A stretch of DNA of 64,000 nucleotides, taken from positions 1 through 64,000 of the forward strand of contig JARNMJ010000020.1 of NCBI GenBank assembly GCA_029432795.1, given 5' to 3'. Of this stretch, positions 25,183 to 34,571 are shown piece by piece (position 1 is the first letter of the stretch; every line of letters begins with the position of its first letter). Source of the stretch: Pontiellaceae bacterium B12219. GTDB lineage: Bacteria; Verrucomicrobiota; Kiritimatiellia; Kiritimatiellales; Pontiellaceae. A program made the translations under genes and the position numbers. The notes beneath the pieces were generated by a model that searched no databases, had not been told where the DNA came from, and saw nothing but the letters and a program-made list of their open reading frames with translations.

Positions 25183-26460
25183 CTACTCCCCCACCAGTTC
25201 TCTGTAAAGATTGAAATACTGGCTTGCCACAATCTCTGGAGCATACGTTGCAATCGCCTTTTCGCGTGCATTCTGGCATAAACGGTCATAGTCAATTTTG
25301 GAGTCGCTTCCCCCGTCACCTCTTGATCGCGACAAAATCCATTCCAAACCATGACAATAGTCATCAGTATCAAATGGTTCAGCTAAATACCCAGACTGCT
25401 TATGATCTACAATATCCGGAATGCCGCCAATATTGAAAGCCACGATGGGCAACCCACAAGCATTGGCTTCAACACATGTGTTCGGAAGATTGTCCTGACG
25501 GGATGGAACACACATGACATCAGCACAGCTATAAAGACGAGCCATTTTTTCTGGCTCGTAAATGCTACCCACATTATGTGTCTCCATACCGGCAACCTGC
25601 GCTCCTTGGTTATTTCCAAAAACTGCTAATGCATATTTTTCTGGAGACTTGATCCCTTCCAGTGCCCGTAACAGCAAATCCCCTCCCTTTCGTGCAATCT
25701 TAGGATCTACAGCACCAAAAAGGATAATCTTTTTATTAGAAGGAAGATTAAATTCGCGGCGCAAAGCAACCTTATTCCCCAAGGGTTTAAACAGATCCAA
25801 ATCAAGACAATTTGGAATAGAAATGGTTGGGACATGCCCCATAAGCGCACTATTTTCTGAACAATCTGCCAACCACCGGCTTGGGGTTGAAATGTGCAGG
25901 TTAAGATTCTTCCATGCTCTTTCTTTTCTCAAATATACCCATCGGTCGATATCAAATTTTGTCAATACCCCCCGTGTTCCTTCAGACTCCTCGACACGTG
26001 CTATTTTAAAACCATCCTGATCATATCCATCCATATATCGTGAGGAAACCGTATAATGTTCTGCTCCACAGAAAGCCCACATATCATGCATCGTCCATAC
26101 AACCGGTTTTTTTAACTGCCCCAACTGATGAATGGAAACCATCTCCCCGTTTATCCAATGCAGGTTAATAACATCTGCATCACTGGCATTCAGCTTAGAA
26201 ACCAAGGATGTCGGGAAAAGATTCAGAGACCTAACCGGCCTTTTCAGCAGTTTGCCTATCAACACGTTTTTAAGGTTGTTAAGCTTCGAAGTTCTAGCAG
26301 ATTGGAAACAATACGTCCTCTGATCCGGGTCAGGACGCGCACACCAATATTCAGATGATATATCGGCATCGAAATCCTGGATTGCCTGATGCAAACGCAG
26401 AGCAGCAATGGCTGCCCCCCCGCCCTGGCTACCTGAATAATTAACGTGGATAACCTTCAT
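25183..26460 (-). CDS. Glycosyltransferase family 4, paralogue of the 29499 gene
   Basis: 425 residues. The ATG at 26460 was chosen (AAGGA 5 bases upstream, MKVIHVNYSG start); a longer frame runs into the GT2 gene. The N-terminal half has GSQGGGAAIAALRLH, INLHWINGEM and VWTMHDMWAFCG; the C-terminal half has ILFGAVDPKIARKGGDLLLR and PNTCVEANACGLPIVAFNIGG (EX7E region). It is clearly a duplicate of the gene at 29499: the two share gene-wide similarity, differing most in the loop after the MW motif. Confidence 0.85.
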   Translation of the reverse strand: MKVIHVNYSGSQGGGAAIAALRLHQAIQDFDADISSEYWCARPDPDQRTYCFQSARTSKLNNLKNVLIGKLLKRPVRSLNLFPTSLVSKLNASDADVINLHWINGEMVSIHQLGQLKKPVVWTMHDMWAFCGAEHYTVSSRYMDGYDQDGFKIARVEESEGTRGVLTKFDIDRWVYLRKERAWKNLNLHISTPSRWLADCSENSALMGHVPTISIPNCLDLDLFKPLGNKVALRREFNLPSNKKIILFGAVDPKIARKGGDLLLRALEGIKSPEKYALAVFGNNQGAQVAGMETHNVGSIYEPEKMARLYSCADVMCVPSRQDNLPNTCVEANACGLPIVAFNIGGIPDIVDHKQSGYLAEPFDTDDYCHGLEWILSRSRGDGGSDSKIDYDRLCQNAREKAIATYAPEIVASQYFNLYRELVGE

Positions 26461-26467
26461 TGAGTCC

Positions 26468-27337
26468 TTATCGCTTCCATAGATTTGTGGGTTTATCGAT
26501 TGTGAGCACTTCTCTACCGGAATCGCTTCGATAAATTGCATACTTCCGAGGCTTTTCAATGCGTATATCAGCTAATATGCGTCTAAAAGTATTAAACTGA
26601 CGGGCAAATCCGGAAAAGCGTGCCGTCCATCCCAAACACTGCTTTCGGTAAACCTTCAGCTCTTCAACACCCCGGGACGTTGTCGCCAAATTATTTCCAT
26701 CATCAAAAAAAACAGATGTTAAAGCGCTGGAAACTCGGATATTCAGCTTTTTCTCCAACAGATTTACATACCAAACCATGTCACCCACAATACTCCATCT
26801 CGTATCGAAGCCACCGCCATTTTCAAAATACACGGTGCGGCGCATAAACGTGGAACAGGCGGAAGAAGCTGTCCAGAGCCGGGCGCTCCACAGATACGGT
26901 TTTACAGCCCGGCGATGGCAGAGATAATTTCCGTCGCCATCCACCACAATGTTGGTAGCAAGAATAATATCTGCGTCTTTTCTTTTCTGAAATGCGCGAG
27001 CAATAGACATCAAACCGCCGGGAAGGTACTGTTCATCACAATTGATATAGGCAATAAAATCATATTCTACCGGAGTTTTATCCCACCCCATGTTTATGGC
27101 ATTGTACATGCCTTGATCCGGAGCACTTTCATAGCTGAATGAGTACCCGGGGCAACCTGCCGAAAAATTCCCTGCCGCATATTCTTTCAACCACTCAACT
27201 GTGCCGTCTGTGGATGCACCATCTTGAACATGATGATGCACTTCCAGACCTTCCATAGCTTGATCCGCAACAGAAGCAACGGCCCTTTTCAGCCAGTCCA
27301 CCTGATTATAACTTGGAGTAACTATCCAAAATTTCAT
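26468..27337 (-). CDS. Glycosyltransferase family 2
   Basis: A 289-residue inverting GT-A enzyme: IVTPSYNQVDWLKRA nucleotide entry, QDGASTDGT, DQGMYNAINMG and the metal-binding acidic motif INCDEQYLPGG. The ATG at 27337 is preferred; a GTG three codons earlier is possible because GGCGGG lies closer to it. It is soluble and forms part of the closely spaced run of transferases. Confidence 0.83.
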   Translation of the reverse strand: MKFWIVTPSYNQVDWLKRAVASVADQAMEGLEVHHHVQDGASTDGTVEWLKEYAAGNFSAGCPGYSFSYESAPDQGMYNAINMGWDKTPVEYDFIAYINCDEQYLPGGLMSIARAFQKRKDADIILATNIVVDGDGNYLCHRRAVKPYLWSARLWTASSACSTFMRRTVYFENGGGFDTRWSIVGDMVWYVNLLEKKLNIRVSSALTSVFFDDGNNLATTSRGVEELKVYRKQCLGWTARFSGFARQFNTFRRILADIRIEKPRKYAIYRSDSGREVLTIDKPTNLWKR

Positions 27338-27352
27338 ATATCGCACACCCGC

Positions 27353-28450
27353 CTATGCATATTCTTTTGCAATGTTAGAACAGAACTCAAATTGACCCCA
27401 GCTGTCGTCCACCATCTTCTGAAGCAGATTCATATCATACTGCTCCATCAGCTCAGCCTTTGATTTACGAAGCAACCCATTCTCAGAAATTAGATCGCTG
27501 AACGAAATTTCATCATCCAGAATGGCATCATCTCCACCAATCGACTTCAGGAATGTGCGAGCCTTTCCCATGCCCCGATACGAAATAAATGGCGTCCCAA
27601 CCAACAGACCAACTAGTCCGAGATGTAACTTGGAAGCCACAAATACATCCATATTGGCAACAAACTGGATTAACTGGTTCGGAGTTTCATAATGCATAAA
27701 TTTCACATTATGCGTATCCTCATTCGGCAAATATTCATAGGTGATACCATACTTTTCTATCACCTTATCCATGTGGGTCGTGGCAAAATAGAATTCCATA
27801 TCCGATTGGGTCGCGGCATAGTCATGGATGTCCTTAATGAACTGAGAAGGTATCTGACGCTCCCGGAAATTAAAGCCTATCCTAATGGGTTCATCCGCCT
27901 TCTTTTGTGAAGAAGGCGCAACCTGAATAAATTTATTTAGCGAAAAAAGGCAGTCCGGTATATGGATGAAATTTTTTCCGAATTGTTTCATCTGGACAAC
28001 ATCACCTGCCAGTCGAACCGTTCCATCAACAAAATATTTCGACCGGAAAAAAAGATTGCGCTTGAGCGAATACCAGAACCATGTATTTCGTATTTTCCCA
28101 TCACCACCCATTGAAATGGCACAAAATCGGGTTCCATACTTTTTGGCACCGCGATGCAAATCGCCGAAATCACGTTCGTATTGCCGGAAATCTGACTTCA
28201 ATAGCTGCTTTGCTAAATGTAGCGGCGTAAGCAACGCACCCCCGGCAATAATGCAAAGCTTAACATCTTTCAACAATTCATCCACCGAGTCTGCCACCTC
28301 AAGGTCGTGCTCTGAGGCAATACCTCGGTCCAGTTGAAAGACGACGGGATCATAGCCCTCTGCTTTCAGGTGCAGAGCAAAAACTACACTCTGCAAATCA
28401 TCTCCAAAATTACACCAACGATTCGGTCCCCACACAGCAATTTTATTCAT
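27353..28450 (-). CDS. Polysaccharide pyruvyl transferase family protein
   Basis: 365 residues of the CsaB/WcaK-like family, which adds ketal pyruvate from PEP to sugars. Visible signs are WGPNRWCNFGDDLQS at the N-terminus, LCIIAGGALLTPL, and the C-terminal ASKLHLGLVGLLVGTPFISY, corresponding to the conserved His-Gly region. It is one of three family members in the locus. It starts 32 bp after the GT2 gene. Confidence 0.8.
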   Translation of the reverse strand: MNKIAVWGPNRWCNFGDDLQSVVFALHLKAEGYDPVVFQLDRGIASEHDLEVADSVDELLKDVKLCIIAGGALLTPLHLAKQLLKSDFRQYERDFGDLHRGAKKYGTRFCAISMGGDGKIRNTWFWYSLKRNLFFRSKYFVDGTVRLAGDVVQMKQFGKNFIHIPDCLFSLNKFIQVAPSSQKKADEPIRIGFNFRERQIPSQFIKDIHDYAATQSDMEFYFATTHMDKVIEKYGITYEYLPNEDTHNVKFMHYETPNQLIQFVANMDVFVASKLHLGLVGLLVGTPFISYRGMGKARTFLKSIGGDDAILDDEISFSDLISENGLLRKSKAELMEQYDMNLLQKMVDDSWGQFEFCSNIAKEYA

Positions 28451-28482
28451 TTACACTTCTCCGGAAATCATAATTAAACAGT

Positions 28483-29493
28483 TCAGAATTTAACAGAATA
28501 CCAACCCTCCAGCTGATCCTTCAAAAGTCTGGATCTTCTGCGAAGATAAAAAGAAGAGCGTAATCGATTTAACTTTCTCAACCCGTCATAAATATTCACG
28601 CGGCAGATAACGGAACAAGCAGCGATTTTTGAACCGAAGGTATCCAGCGGAATTTGGTTTATTCTCACCAGATCAAACCACATTCGGGCAACTGTCGGAT
28701 AACCGATCGAAAGAAATCCGCATAGGTTGTTCCGGATATGTAATCTCCGATAAGCTAAGGCATCCTCGCATCCGATCCACGGTTCTAAATATTTCACCTT
28801 GCTTTCCATAGTTTCATATGCAGTCTCGTAGTTCTGCAGAACTTTACGTGATTTCCCCGCATCATCGCCCTGCCACAACACGAGAATATCAGGAATGCAA
28901 AGAATGGGATACTTGCGATAAACCCGAAGATTAAAAGCCCCATCTTCATTGATTTTAAGCTCTTCGGGAAAGCCTCCTAACTCTTTAAGGATGGACCTAT
29001 GATAAATCACCATACTGGGCCGCATATTTGGAAATGCTGAAATTGGATCGGATTCAGGATTCGTTATTCTAGGTGTATGGACATATTTAGAAACAAGCTT
29101 TCCCCTGACCGACACCTCATAATATCCCGACACCATGGCACATTGCGGAAAACCAATATCCTTAAGTTTAGAAATCAGCGTTTCTATTTTATTAGGGAGA
29201 TAGGCATCGTCCCCATCAAGAAAAGCCACATAGATTCCCTTAGACTTGGAGAAACCAAAGTTCCTAGCGCTGGAAACTCCTCCGTTTTCTTTTCTGAAAA
29301 AATGAATTCGAAGATCATCAACTTTCTTTACAACCTGCTCGGTTCCGTCTTCCGACCCGTCATCAACAACAATAATTTCAAGATTGTTATAGGTCTGATT
29401 CAATACCGAGTTCAATGCACGTAAAACATATTGTGCCTGATTGTAAAAGGTGACAATAACACTCACCAGTGGAAGGTCATTTTTTTCATTCAT
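28483..29493 (-). CDS. Glycosyltransferase family 2
   Basis: A 336-residue GT-A enzyme: VSVIVTFYNQAQYVLRAL, IIVVDDGSEDGTEQ, GGVSSARNFG and the metal-binding FLDGDDAYLP. The tail (from about 270) is rich in Arg and Lys and probably packs on the membrane. It is 5 bp after the GT4 gene stop, so cotranscribed. Confidence 0.87.
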   Translation of the reverse strand: MNEKNDLPLVSVIVTFYNQAQYVLRALNSVLNQTYNNLEIIVVDDGSEDGTEQVVKKVDDLRIHFFRKENGGVSSARNFGFSKSKGIYVAFLDGDDAYLPNKIETLISKLKDIGFPQCAMVSGYYEVSVRGKLVSKYVHTPRITNPESDPISAFPNMRPSMVIYHRSILKELGGFPEELKINEDGAFNLRVYRKYPILCIPDILVLWQGDDAGKSRKVLQNYETAYETMESKVKYLEPWIGCEDALAYRRLHIRNNLCGFLSIGYPTVARMWFDLVRINQIPLDTFGSKIAACSVICRVNIYDGLRKLNRLRSSFYLRRRSRLLKDQLEGWYSVKF

Positions 29494-29498
29494 AAAAC

Positions 29499-30728
29499 TT
29501 AAACGGACGTGACCATATTTTCGTATACCTGAAAATACTGTTTTGCCACAACTTTCGGATCAAAGAGCCGTTCAGCTCGTTCTCTACATGCTGACATGCT
29601 TTCTGTTGCCCGCCTTCCATCCAACGCCCATGCAATTCCATTCCGAAAATCATCCGGATCAAAAGGTTCAGCCAAATATCCGGTTACTTGATGCTCAACA
29701 ATATCGGGAATTCCACCGACATTAAAAGCAACCACTGGAACTCCACAGGCCAGAGGTTCTACACAAGTGCTGGGCAGATTGTCCATACGGGAAGGAACAC
29801 ACATAATGTCGGCCGAATTGTATATTCTAGCCATAGTTTCTTCGTCGTGAATAAAACCCAACTCATGGGTTTCCAGGCCGTATTCCGATTCAATGGATGT
29901 GTAAACATTCCGATCAGCCGTTCCAAACACCGCAAGAGTGTACTCCGACTTGTTTTCCAACCCTTGGAAAATGGATGCAATCAGATCGCCACCCTTGCGC
30001 TTTGATCCCGGCTGGGTGGCCCCGAAAAGGATAACGCGTTTATAGAGCGGCAAACCAAATTGTTTGCGCAATTCAAGTCTATTTCCCAAGGGTCGAAAAA
30101 TTTCAAGATCAAGGCAATTGGGAATCACGGATATAGAATGATTACCAAACAGTTCACTCCGCCGCGCACAATCCGCCATCCAGGTGCTGGGACACACAAC
30201 CTGACATTTTAGATCCTGCCAATGTACTTCTTTTCTTTTATACGTCCATTTATCTAAGAACTTCTGCCAAGAGTCTTTGACTTCTACCGCAGAGTTCTGT
30301 CCTCTGTCCTCTGTTCTCTGGTTATCCCAATGATGCATTCCAAGAAACGGCCACATGCTGTGAAACGTCCAGACGATGGGTTTATTAATCTTAGCGATCT
30401 GCGCAATGGACATCATTTCACCGTTGATCCAGTGCAGGTGAACAATATCTGCATCGGAGGTATTGATCGTCTTCAACACTTTAGTTGGAAACAAATTGAT
30501 GGCCGGATATCCAGCTACAGGATCACCACCGACAACTTTAGCAACCAACAGGTTCTGCGCTCCATTTGTCTTCTTTTCCCACTGGGCAAAAGGAGACACC
30601 AAAGAGTCGTGTGGGCGCAGATAAATGAAACGCGACTCAATGCCCTGCTGAATCAGCGCATGGTGGATACGCACAACAGCATTGCCCGCCCCATCGCCCT
30701 GAGCATAATTAAGATGCAGTACCTTCAT
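29499..30728 (-). CDS. Glycosyltransferase family 4 with heptad-encoded loop
   Basis: A 409-residue GT-B enzyme: LHLNYAQGDGAGNAVVRIHH, VWTFHSMWPFLG, ILFGATQPGSKRKGGD and PSTCVEPLACGVPVVAFNVGG (EX7E region). It is a paralogue of the gene at 25183. Residues about 135-153 (NQRTEDRGQNSAVEVKDS), just after the MW motif, are encoded by 7-bp repeats at 30271-30326; at the same place the paralogue has a longer tyrosine-rich loop. The change appears confined to a surface loop. Confidence 0.87.
   Translation of the reverse strand: MKVLHLNYAQGDGAGNAVVRIHHALIQQGIESRFIYLRPHDSLVSPFAQWEKKTNGAQNLLVAKVVGGDPVAGYPAINLFPTKVLKTINTSDADIVHLHWINGEMMSIAQIAKINKPIVWTFHSMWPFLGMHHWDNQRTEDRGQNSAVEVKDSWQKFLDKWTYKRKEVHWQDLKCQVVCPSTWMADCARRSELFGNHSISVIPNCLDLEIFRPLGNRLELRKQFGLPLYKRVILFGATQPGSKRKGGDLIASIFQGLENKSEYTLAVFGTADRNVYTSIESEYGLETHELGFIHDEETMARIYNSADIMCVPSRMDNLPSTCVEPLACGVPVVAFNVGGIPDIVEHQVTGYLAEPFDPDDFRNGIAWALDGRRATESMSACRERAERLFDPKVVAKQYFQVYENMVTSV
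29955..29969. repeat. TTCCAA-CCC-TTGGAA palindrome
   Basis: A perfect copy inside the GT4 gene, read as IFQGLENK on the minus strand. Confidence 0.85.
30271..30326. repeat. 7-bp repeat array inside the GT4 gene
   Basis: Eight heptads in register: GAGTCTT, TGACTTC, TACCGCA, GAGTTCT, GTCCTCT, GTCCTCT, GTTCTCT, GGTTATC. The core is the TCTGTCC-type repeat. It is in frame and read as a polar loop. Confidence 0.85.
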
Positions 30729-30750
30729 ACAGTTGTTTCAGAAACAACCA

Positions 30751-31725
30751 TTATGCAACCTGTTGATTAAAAATTGTATCAAGAAACTCCAGTTGCTTCT
30801 TCTTTTCGCCGGCAACATACTCTAGATCCAACTCAACAGGTTCTTTGGTAATATCCGCCCCCTGCAATACCCGGGGAAGCAGTCCATAGCGTGGAGATTT
30901 ACCGAAATACATTGCCTTATTCCCATAGATCAGAGCAGCTACACAGGCATGCACGCGGTCTGTATATACTGTTCCACAATTTCCGTAGAGCTGGAGATAA
31001 TCTTCGGGAAACTCAGAAGCCCAATCCATCTTGTTTGCCAGTTGCAGCACACGTTTCGGGTGCCGCAGCATACGGCAGAAACTATCGATCCATGATACTT
31101 TATGACACAAACGTAACACCCGATTATCCGGAGAAATATCCGGCTCTTTCATCGCATCGAACGTAAAAATATCAAATTTTCCGATATTCATTTTTGAAGG
31201 TTTGAATGCATCATTCAAGAACATGGCACAATCCACACCATTATAAACATGCTCAGCTAGATCAGAGTAATTATCGAACGTTGCCTGATCCCGACTGGTC
31301 ATCAGAAAAAAATTCATTTTCTTTACAATATCCCTGATGCGCTTTTGCTCACTGTTGTCATAATCAAATGATCCGGAATCACTGCCGCTCGCACCGAGTA
31401 TAACCACTTTGATCTGGGTTTGGATAATCCAGTCGATCAGCTCAGCATTCATCTTAAACCAATAGTCCGCCAGACACGCCGCAGTAAAAACAATGTAATC
31501 CGCATCAAAACACAACCTAAGATCGAACGCTCCCCGCTTATTTTTTCCGGGCAACAGCATCCCGCTCGCATTACCAAACAGATACCGCTTTGATGGGAAT
31601 GTATTTGATATCGAAATGATTTCGGCATCAGGACAAACTGTCTTCAATTGATACCAGGCACCGATGTCTAGAAACCCGTTCCCAAGATTGTCCATCGTAT
31701 TGCCACCGCAATAAAGAAATTTCAT
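30751..31725 (-). CDS. Polysaccharide pyruvyl transferase family protein
   Basis: 324 residues. FLYCGGNTMDNLGNGFLDIG is the family N-terminus, followed by IVFTAACLADYW and, near the C-terminus, TDRVHACVAALIYGNKAMYFG, the His-containing active-site region. The ATG at 31725 was chosen over one four codons upstream because it matches the start of the conserved strand. It is the second of three family members here. Confidence 0.78.
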   Translation of the reverse strand: MKFLYCGGNTMDNLGNGFLDIGAWYQLKTVCPDAEIISISNTFPSKRYLFGNASGMLLPGKNKRGAFDLRLCFDADYIVFTAACLADYWFKMNAELIDWIIQTQIKVVILGASGSDSGSFDYDNSEQKRIRDIVKKMNFFLMTSRDQATFDNYSDLAEHVYNGVDCAMFLNDAFKPSKMNIGKFDIFTFDAMKEPDISPDNRVLRLCHKVSWIDSFCRMLRHPKRVLQLANKMDWASEFPEDYLQLYGNCGTVYTDRVHACVAALIYGNKAMYFGKSPRYGLLPRVLQGADITKEPVELDLEYVAGEKKKQLEFLDTIFNQQVA

Positions 31726-31755
31726 TCCACATCTCACTTTTCTACATCTAGCGTA

Positions 31756-33300
31756 CTAATTTGTTATTTCCATGGAGTTCGTTATCCTGACTTCTGATAG
31801 TGCGGACTCCGGCTCAATACGAACCTCTTTAATCGGATTCCATACTAAGGCCGTAAAAATCCACAACCCTCCAAGCAATTCATGCCGATTGAATGTATCC
31901 GACATGAAGTTTGTTGCCACCAGTAAAGCAATCCAGAGCACGCATGATTCCGCTAAAACCAATTGATAGTTATTCGTATATTTATGAGTCCTGATGTTTC
32001 GTAAAATATGAATTGCCGCGTATACATAAATCCCTATATACACAAAAAAGCCAACCGCTCCAATATCACTCCAGATCGCATAAAGTCCATTGTGCGGGGT
32101 TTGCAATGCACTTTTTTGTCCCATAGACTCAGCACCAGTATAGGTAAAATAATACTCGGCAAGATATTCCCACGCTGTTGGCGTAACATATTTAACCCCC
32201 ACAGATCCAATGCCCATACCGGGTCCATTACCAATCCACCACTCCACTGGCGAGTCCTGGAAGTTATGTATAATCATTTTCTGAAAAACTTCTACTTTAG
32301 GCGAGTCCATGACGCGATCTATTCTTTCGCGAAGATAAGTAGTGTCCGTCACCTGTCCCATGATGTCATGACCAAACTCATCCCGTCCCAGCCCCATGAG
32401 TGAAGGCGCGATAAGCGTAGACAGAATGAAGAGAAAAACAGCTAGGAAACCTAACCCCACTTTCAGCGCACGTTCCCTTGGATACAATACCGTAAACATA
32501 AAATAGAGCACAATTAAATATATGTAAGCATGAAAATTAAAGGTTATAAAAAAGCTAAAGAAAGAAAGCGATGCCACAATCACCCACAAAATCCGTTGCT
32601 TCCCTTTTTCCAAATGCACCACCATACCAAGGCTGAGAAATAGCATGGCGATCGAATAAAATCCCATCGAGCCCTGAGACGGAAAGGTTCCGATTGCCTT
32701 ATCAAAAATAATACGGTTTGCAACTAAAGGATTAAGCCCCATAAAACCCAATATATTCAACACAATACAAAAGTAGAGATGAGCAATAGCCACCTTCACA
32801 ATAAAACGTAACCGCTTCTCCGAGGGAGTTAAAAAAATGGAAGCTGCCAGAAATACCAATAAAAAGGCGTAGTATTCCGTAAAGGCCATAGCAATATTTT
32901 TAATCTTGGACCCATTGAGCGCGAATGAAATAAAGATCACAAAGAGCAACCATCCATAGACCTTGAGAAGACCTTTAACGGACGGATCCACCGAACGGCG
33001 CATCGCAAACGAAAAAATAGCCAAGCCCGAAACGGCTGCCAGCATGGCTTCGGGAACGAGCCCGAATACTGACCCAGGCGTGTAGACCTGCAGAATAGAA
33101 GCCACAACCGACATCCAAAACCAATACATAAACAACAGTTGAGGTGGATGCCCTATAAAGATCACCGTCGTAATAATGCAGATGAACAAACCCCATATCA
33201 TCAGCGGATTAAAGAAAAATCCTGCGAACAGGCAGGCACCTACAATGCCAAACAGCAACGCATTCCGACCCAAATTCGCCTGGTTTAGTTGACTATGCAT
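31756..33300 (-). CDS. Wzy-like O-antigen polymerase
   Basis: 514 residues with about twelve membrane helices. The large loop near the C-terminus contains GNGPGMGIGSVGVKY and QTPHNGLYAIWSDIGAVG, the Wzy_C-like His-Asn pattern also seen in the TPR ligase at 11303. It likely polymerises flipped repeat units at the periplasmic face. It lies between the GT4 and pyruvyl-transferase genes. Polymerase rather than ligase is an inference from the presence of a second, TPR-bearing homologue. Confidence 0.78.
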   Translation of the reverse strand: MHSQLNQANLGRNALLFGIVGACLFAGFFFNPLMIWGLFICIITTVIFIGHPPQLLFMYWFWMSVVASILQVYTPGSVFGLVPEAMLAAVSGLAIFSFAMRRSVDPSVKGLLKVYGWLLFVIFISFALNGSKIKNIAMAFTEYYAFLLVFLAASIFLTPSEKRLRFIVKVAIAHLYFCIVLNILGFMGLNPLVANRIIFDKAIGTFPSQGSMGFYSIAMLFLSLGMVVHLEKGKQRILWVIVASLSFFSFFITFNFHAYIYLIVLYFMFTVLYPRERALKVGLGFLAVFLFILSTLIAPSLMGLGRDEFGHDIMGQVTDTTYLRERIDRVMDSPKVEVFQKMIIHNFQDSPVEWWIGNGPGMGIGSVGVKYVTPTAWEYLAEYYFTYTGAESMGQKSALQTPHNGLYAIWSDIGAVGFFVYIGIYVYAAIHILRNIRTHKYTNNYQLVLAESCVLWIALLVATNFMSDTFNRHELLGGLWIFTALVWNPIKEVRIEPESALSEVRITNSMEITN

Positions 33301-33410
33301 AATACTCCAAAAATTGATCTCCCAGCTTATATAACCCGGTATTTTTTAAAATTATGAATCATAGAATATATCAGATACGTTGGTCATGCCGAGACAGGAA
33401 AATGTACTAG

Positions 33411-34571
33411 TTACCGTTTAAATCGCATGTAGATGGTGTGAAGGATCCGCCCCCACCAGAAATCCTGGCATTGCTCCCCTAGGGGAATACGAATCTTTCC
33501 TGATCTGCATACCTCTGCACCTGATGCCTGTAGATAGCGGATCAATTGGTCATAGGCCTCGCCAATGACCTCCGGAGAAAATTGTTTTTTCTGGCGCTTG
33601 AGCAAATCTGTTCTAAGTTTTTGACTCTCACTTTGGTCAGAGAGCACCCGACCAATAATATCGGCATATTCAACGGAATGATTATTCAAGACCTGCAAGT
33701 CCTCGGAATGATTCCCAAGAATCCATGAAAAAACCGGTGCATTGGAGCATACGGGGATGCATCCCGTCGCCATGCCTTCAATAAGAATCAGTCCAAATGC
33801 TTCAAAATTAGAAGGAACTACCATTATGGATGACTTCTCGAGCAAGAGCTGGACTTCGCGTTGGCTCAATAATCCGACCTCATAGTCAACGCCGGACGCT
33901 TTGAATGAAGAAAGCAACGGTTCTTTCTCATGCGGAGGTCCGTCTCCGGCAAGAAACCATTTTACATGGACCCCTCGCTCTTTAAGAATTGCGGCCACCT
34001 GAGCCAAAATCAAATTGCCTTTATGGAAATCATGAAACCTGCCTACATAAGCGACAATAGGCGGATTCTCCTGCTTAGTTGGACATATGGTCGAGTTGAA
34101 ATCCGTACAATTGGGGATGATGTGAACCGGCCTTTTTATTTTTCGCAAAATCAACATTTCCCTAATCAATGGCGAAACGCATACCACTGCATTAATCGCG
34201 GTTTCATTCCACAGTAAGCGCCTAACGAAACATGTAGTGGTGTTATGAATGGCTTTGATCAGAATAATCCTAGCTGGTAGAGCTGGCGCAATGCACTGTA
34301 TTTCATTTGATTCGGAGAAGATAATGACATCATAACGCTTTAGTTCATCCACCAACACTGTGCAGCGCTTTCTAAAGGCCTTAATACCTGCACAGGGATG
34401 GATTGCAGAAACATTTCCTTCCTTAAGAAGAAACTCCCCATTCCCTCTGTTGGCTGATGTTGTAACGAGCGTCACAGCATGCCCTCTCTCTAAGAGTTGA
34501 TTATTAATCAGCAGATTGGCGATAGTGAGCCCGCCAAAATCAATCCTGTTTAAGCCAATAGCAATTTTCAC
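33411..34571 (-). CDS. Glycosyltransferase family 4
   Basis: A 386-residue GT-B enzyme: IGLNRIDFGGLTIANLLIN, HIIPNCTDFN, VAYVGRFHDFHKGN and SNFEAFGLILIEGMATGCIPV, whose two glutamates are the EX7E pair. The ATG overlaps the previous stop by 4 bases (ATGA). Confidence 0.87.
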   Translation of the reverse strand: MKIAIGLNRIDFGGLTIANLLINNQLLERGHAVTLVTTSANRGNGEFLLKEGNVSAIHPCAGIKAFRKRCTVLVDELKRYDVIIFSESNEIQCIAPALPARIILIKAIHNTTTCFVRRLLWNETAINAVVCVSPLIREMLILRKIKRPVHIIPNCTDFNSTICPTKQENPPIVAYVGRFHDFHKGNLILAQVAAILKERGVHVKWFLAGDGPPHEKEPLLSSFKASGVDYEVGLLSQREVQLLLEKSSIMVVPSNFEAFGLILIEGMATGCIPVCSNAPVFSWILGNHSEDLQVLNNHSVEYADIIGRVLSDQSESQKLRTDLLKRQKKQFSPEVIGEAYDQLIRYLQASGAEVCRSGKIRIPLGEQCQDFWWGRILHTIYMRFKR

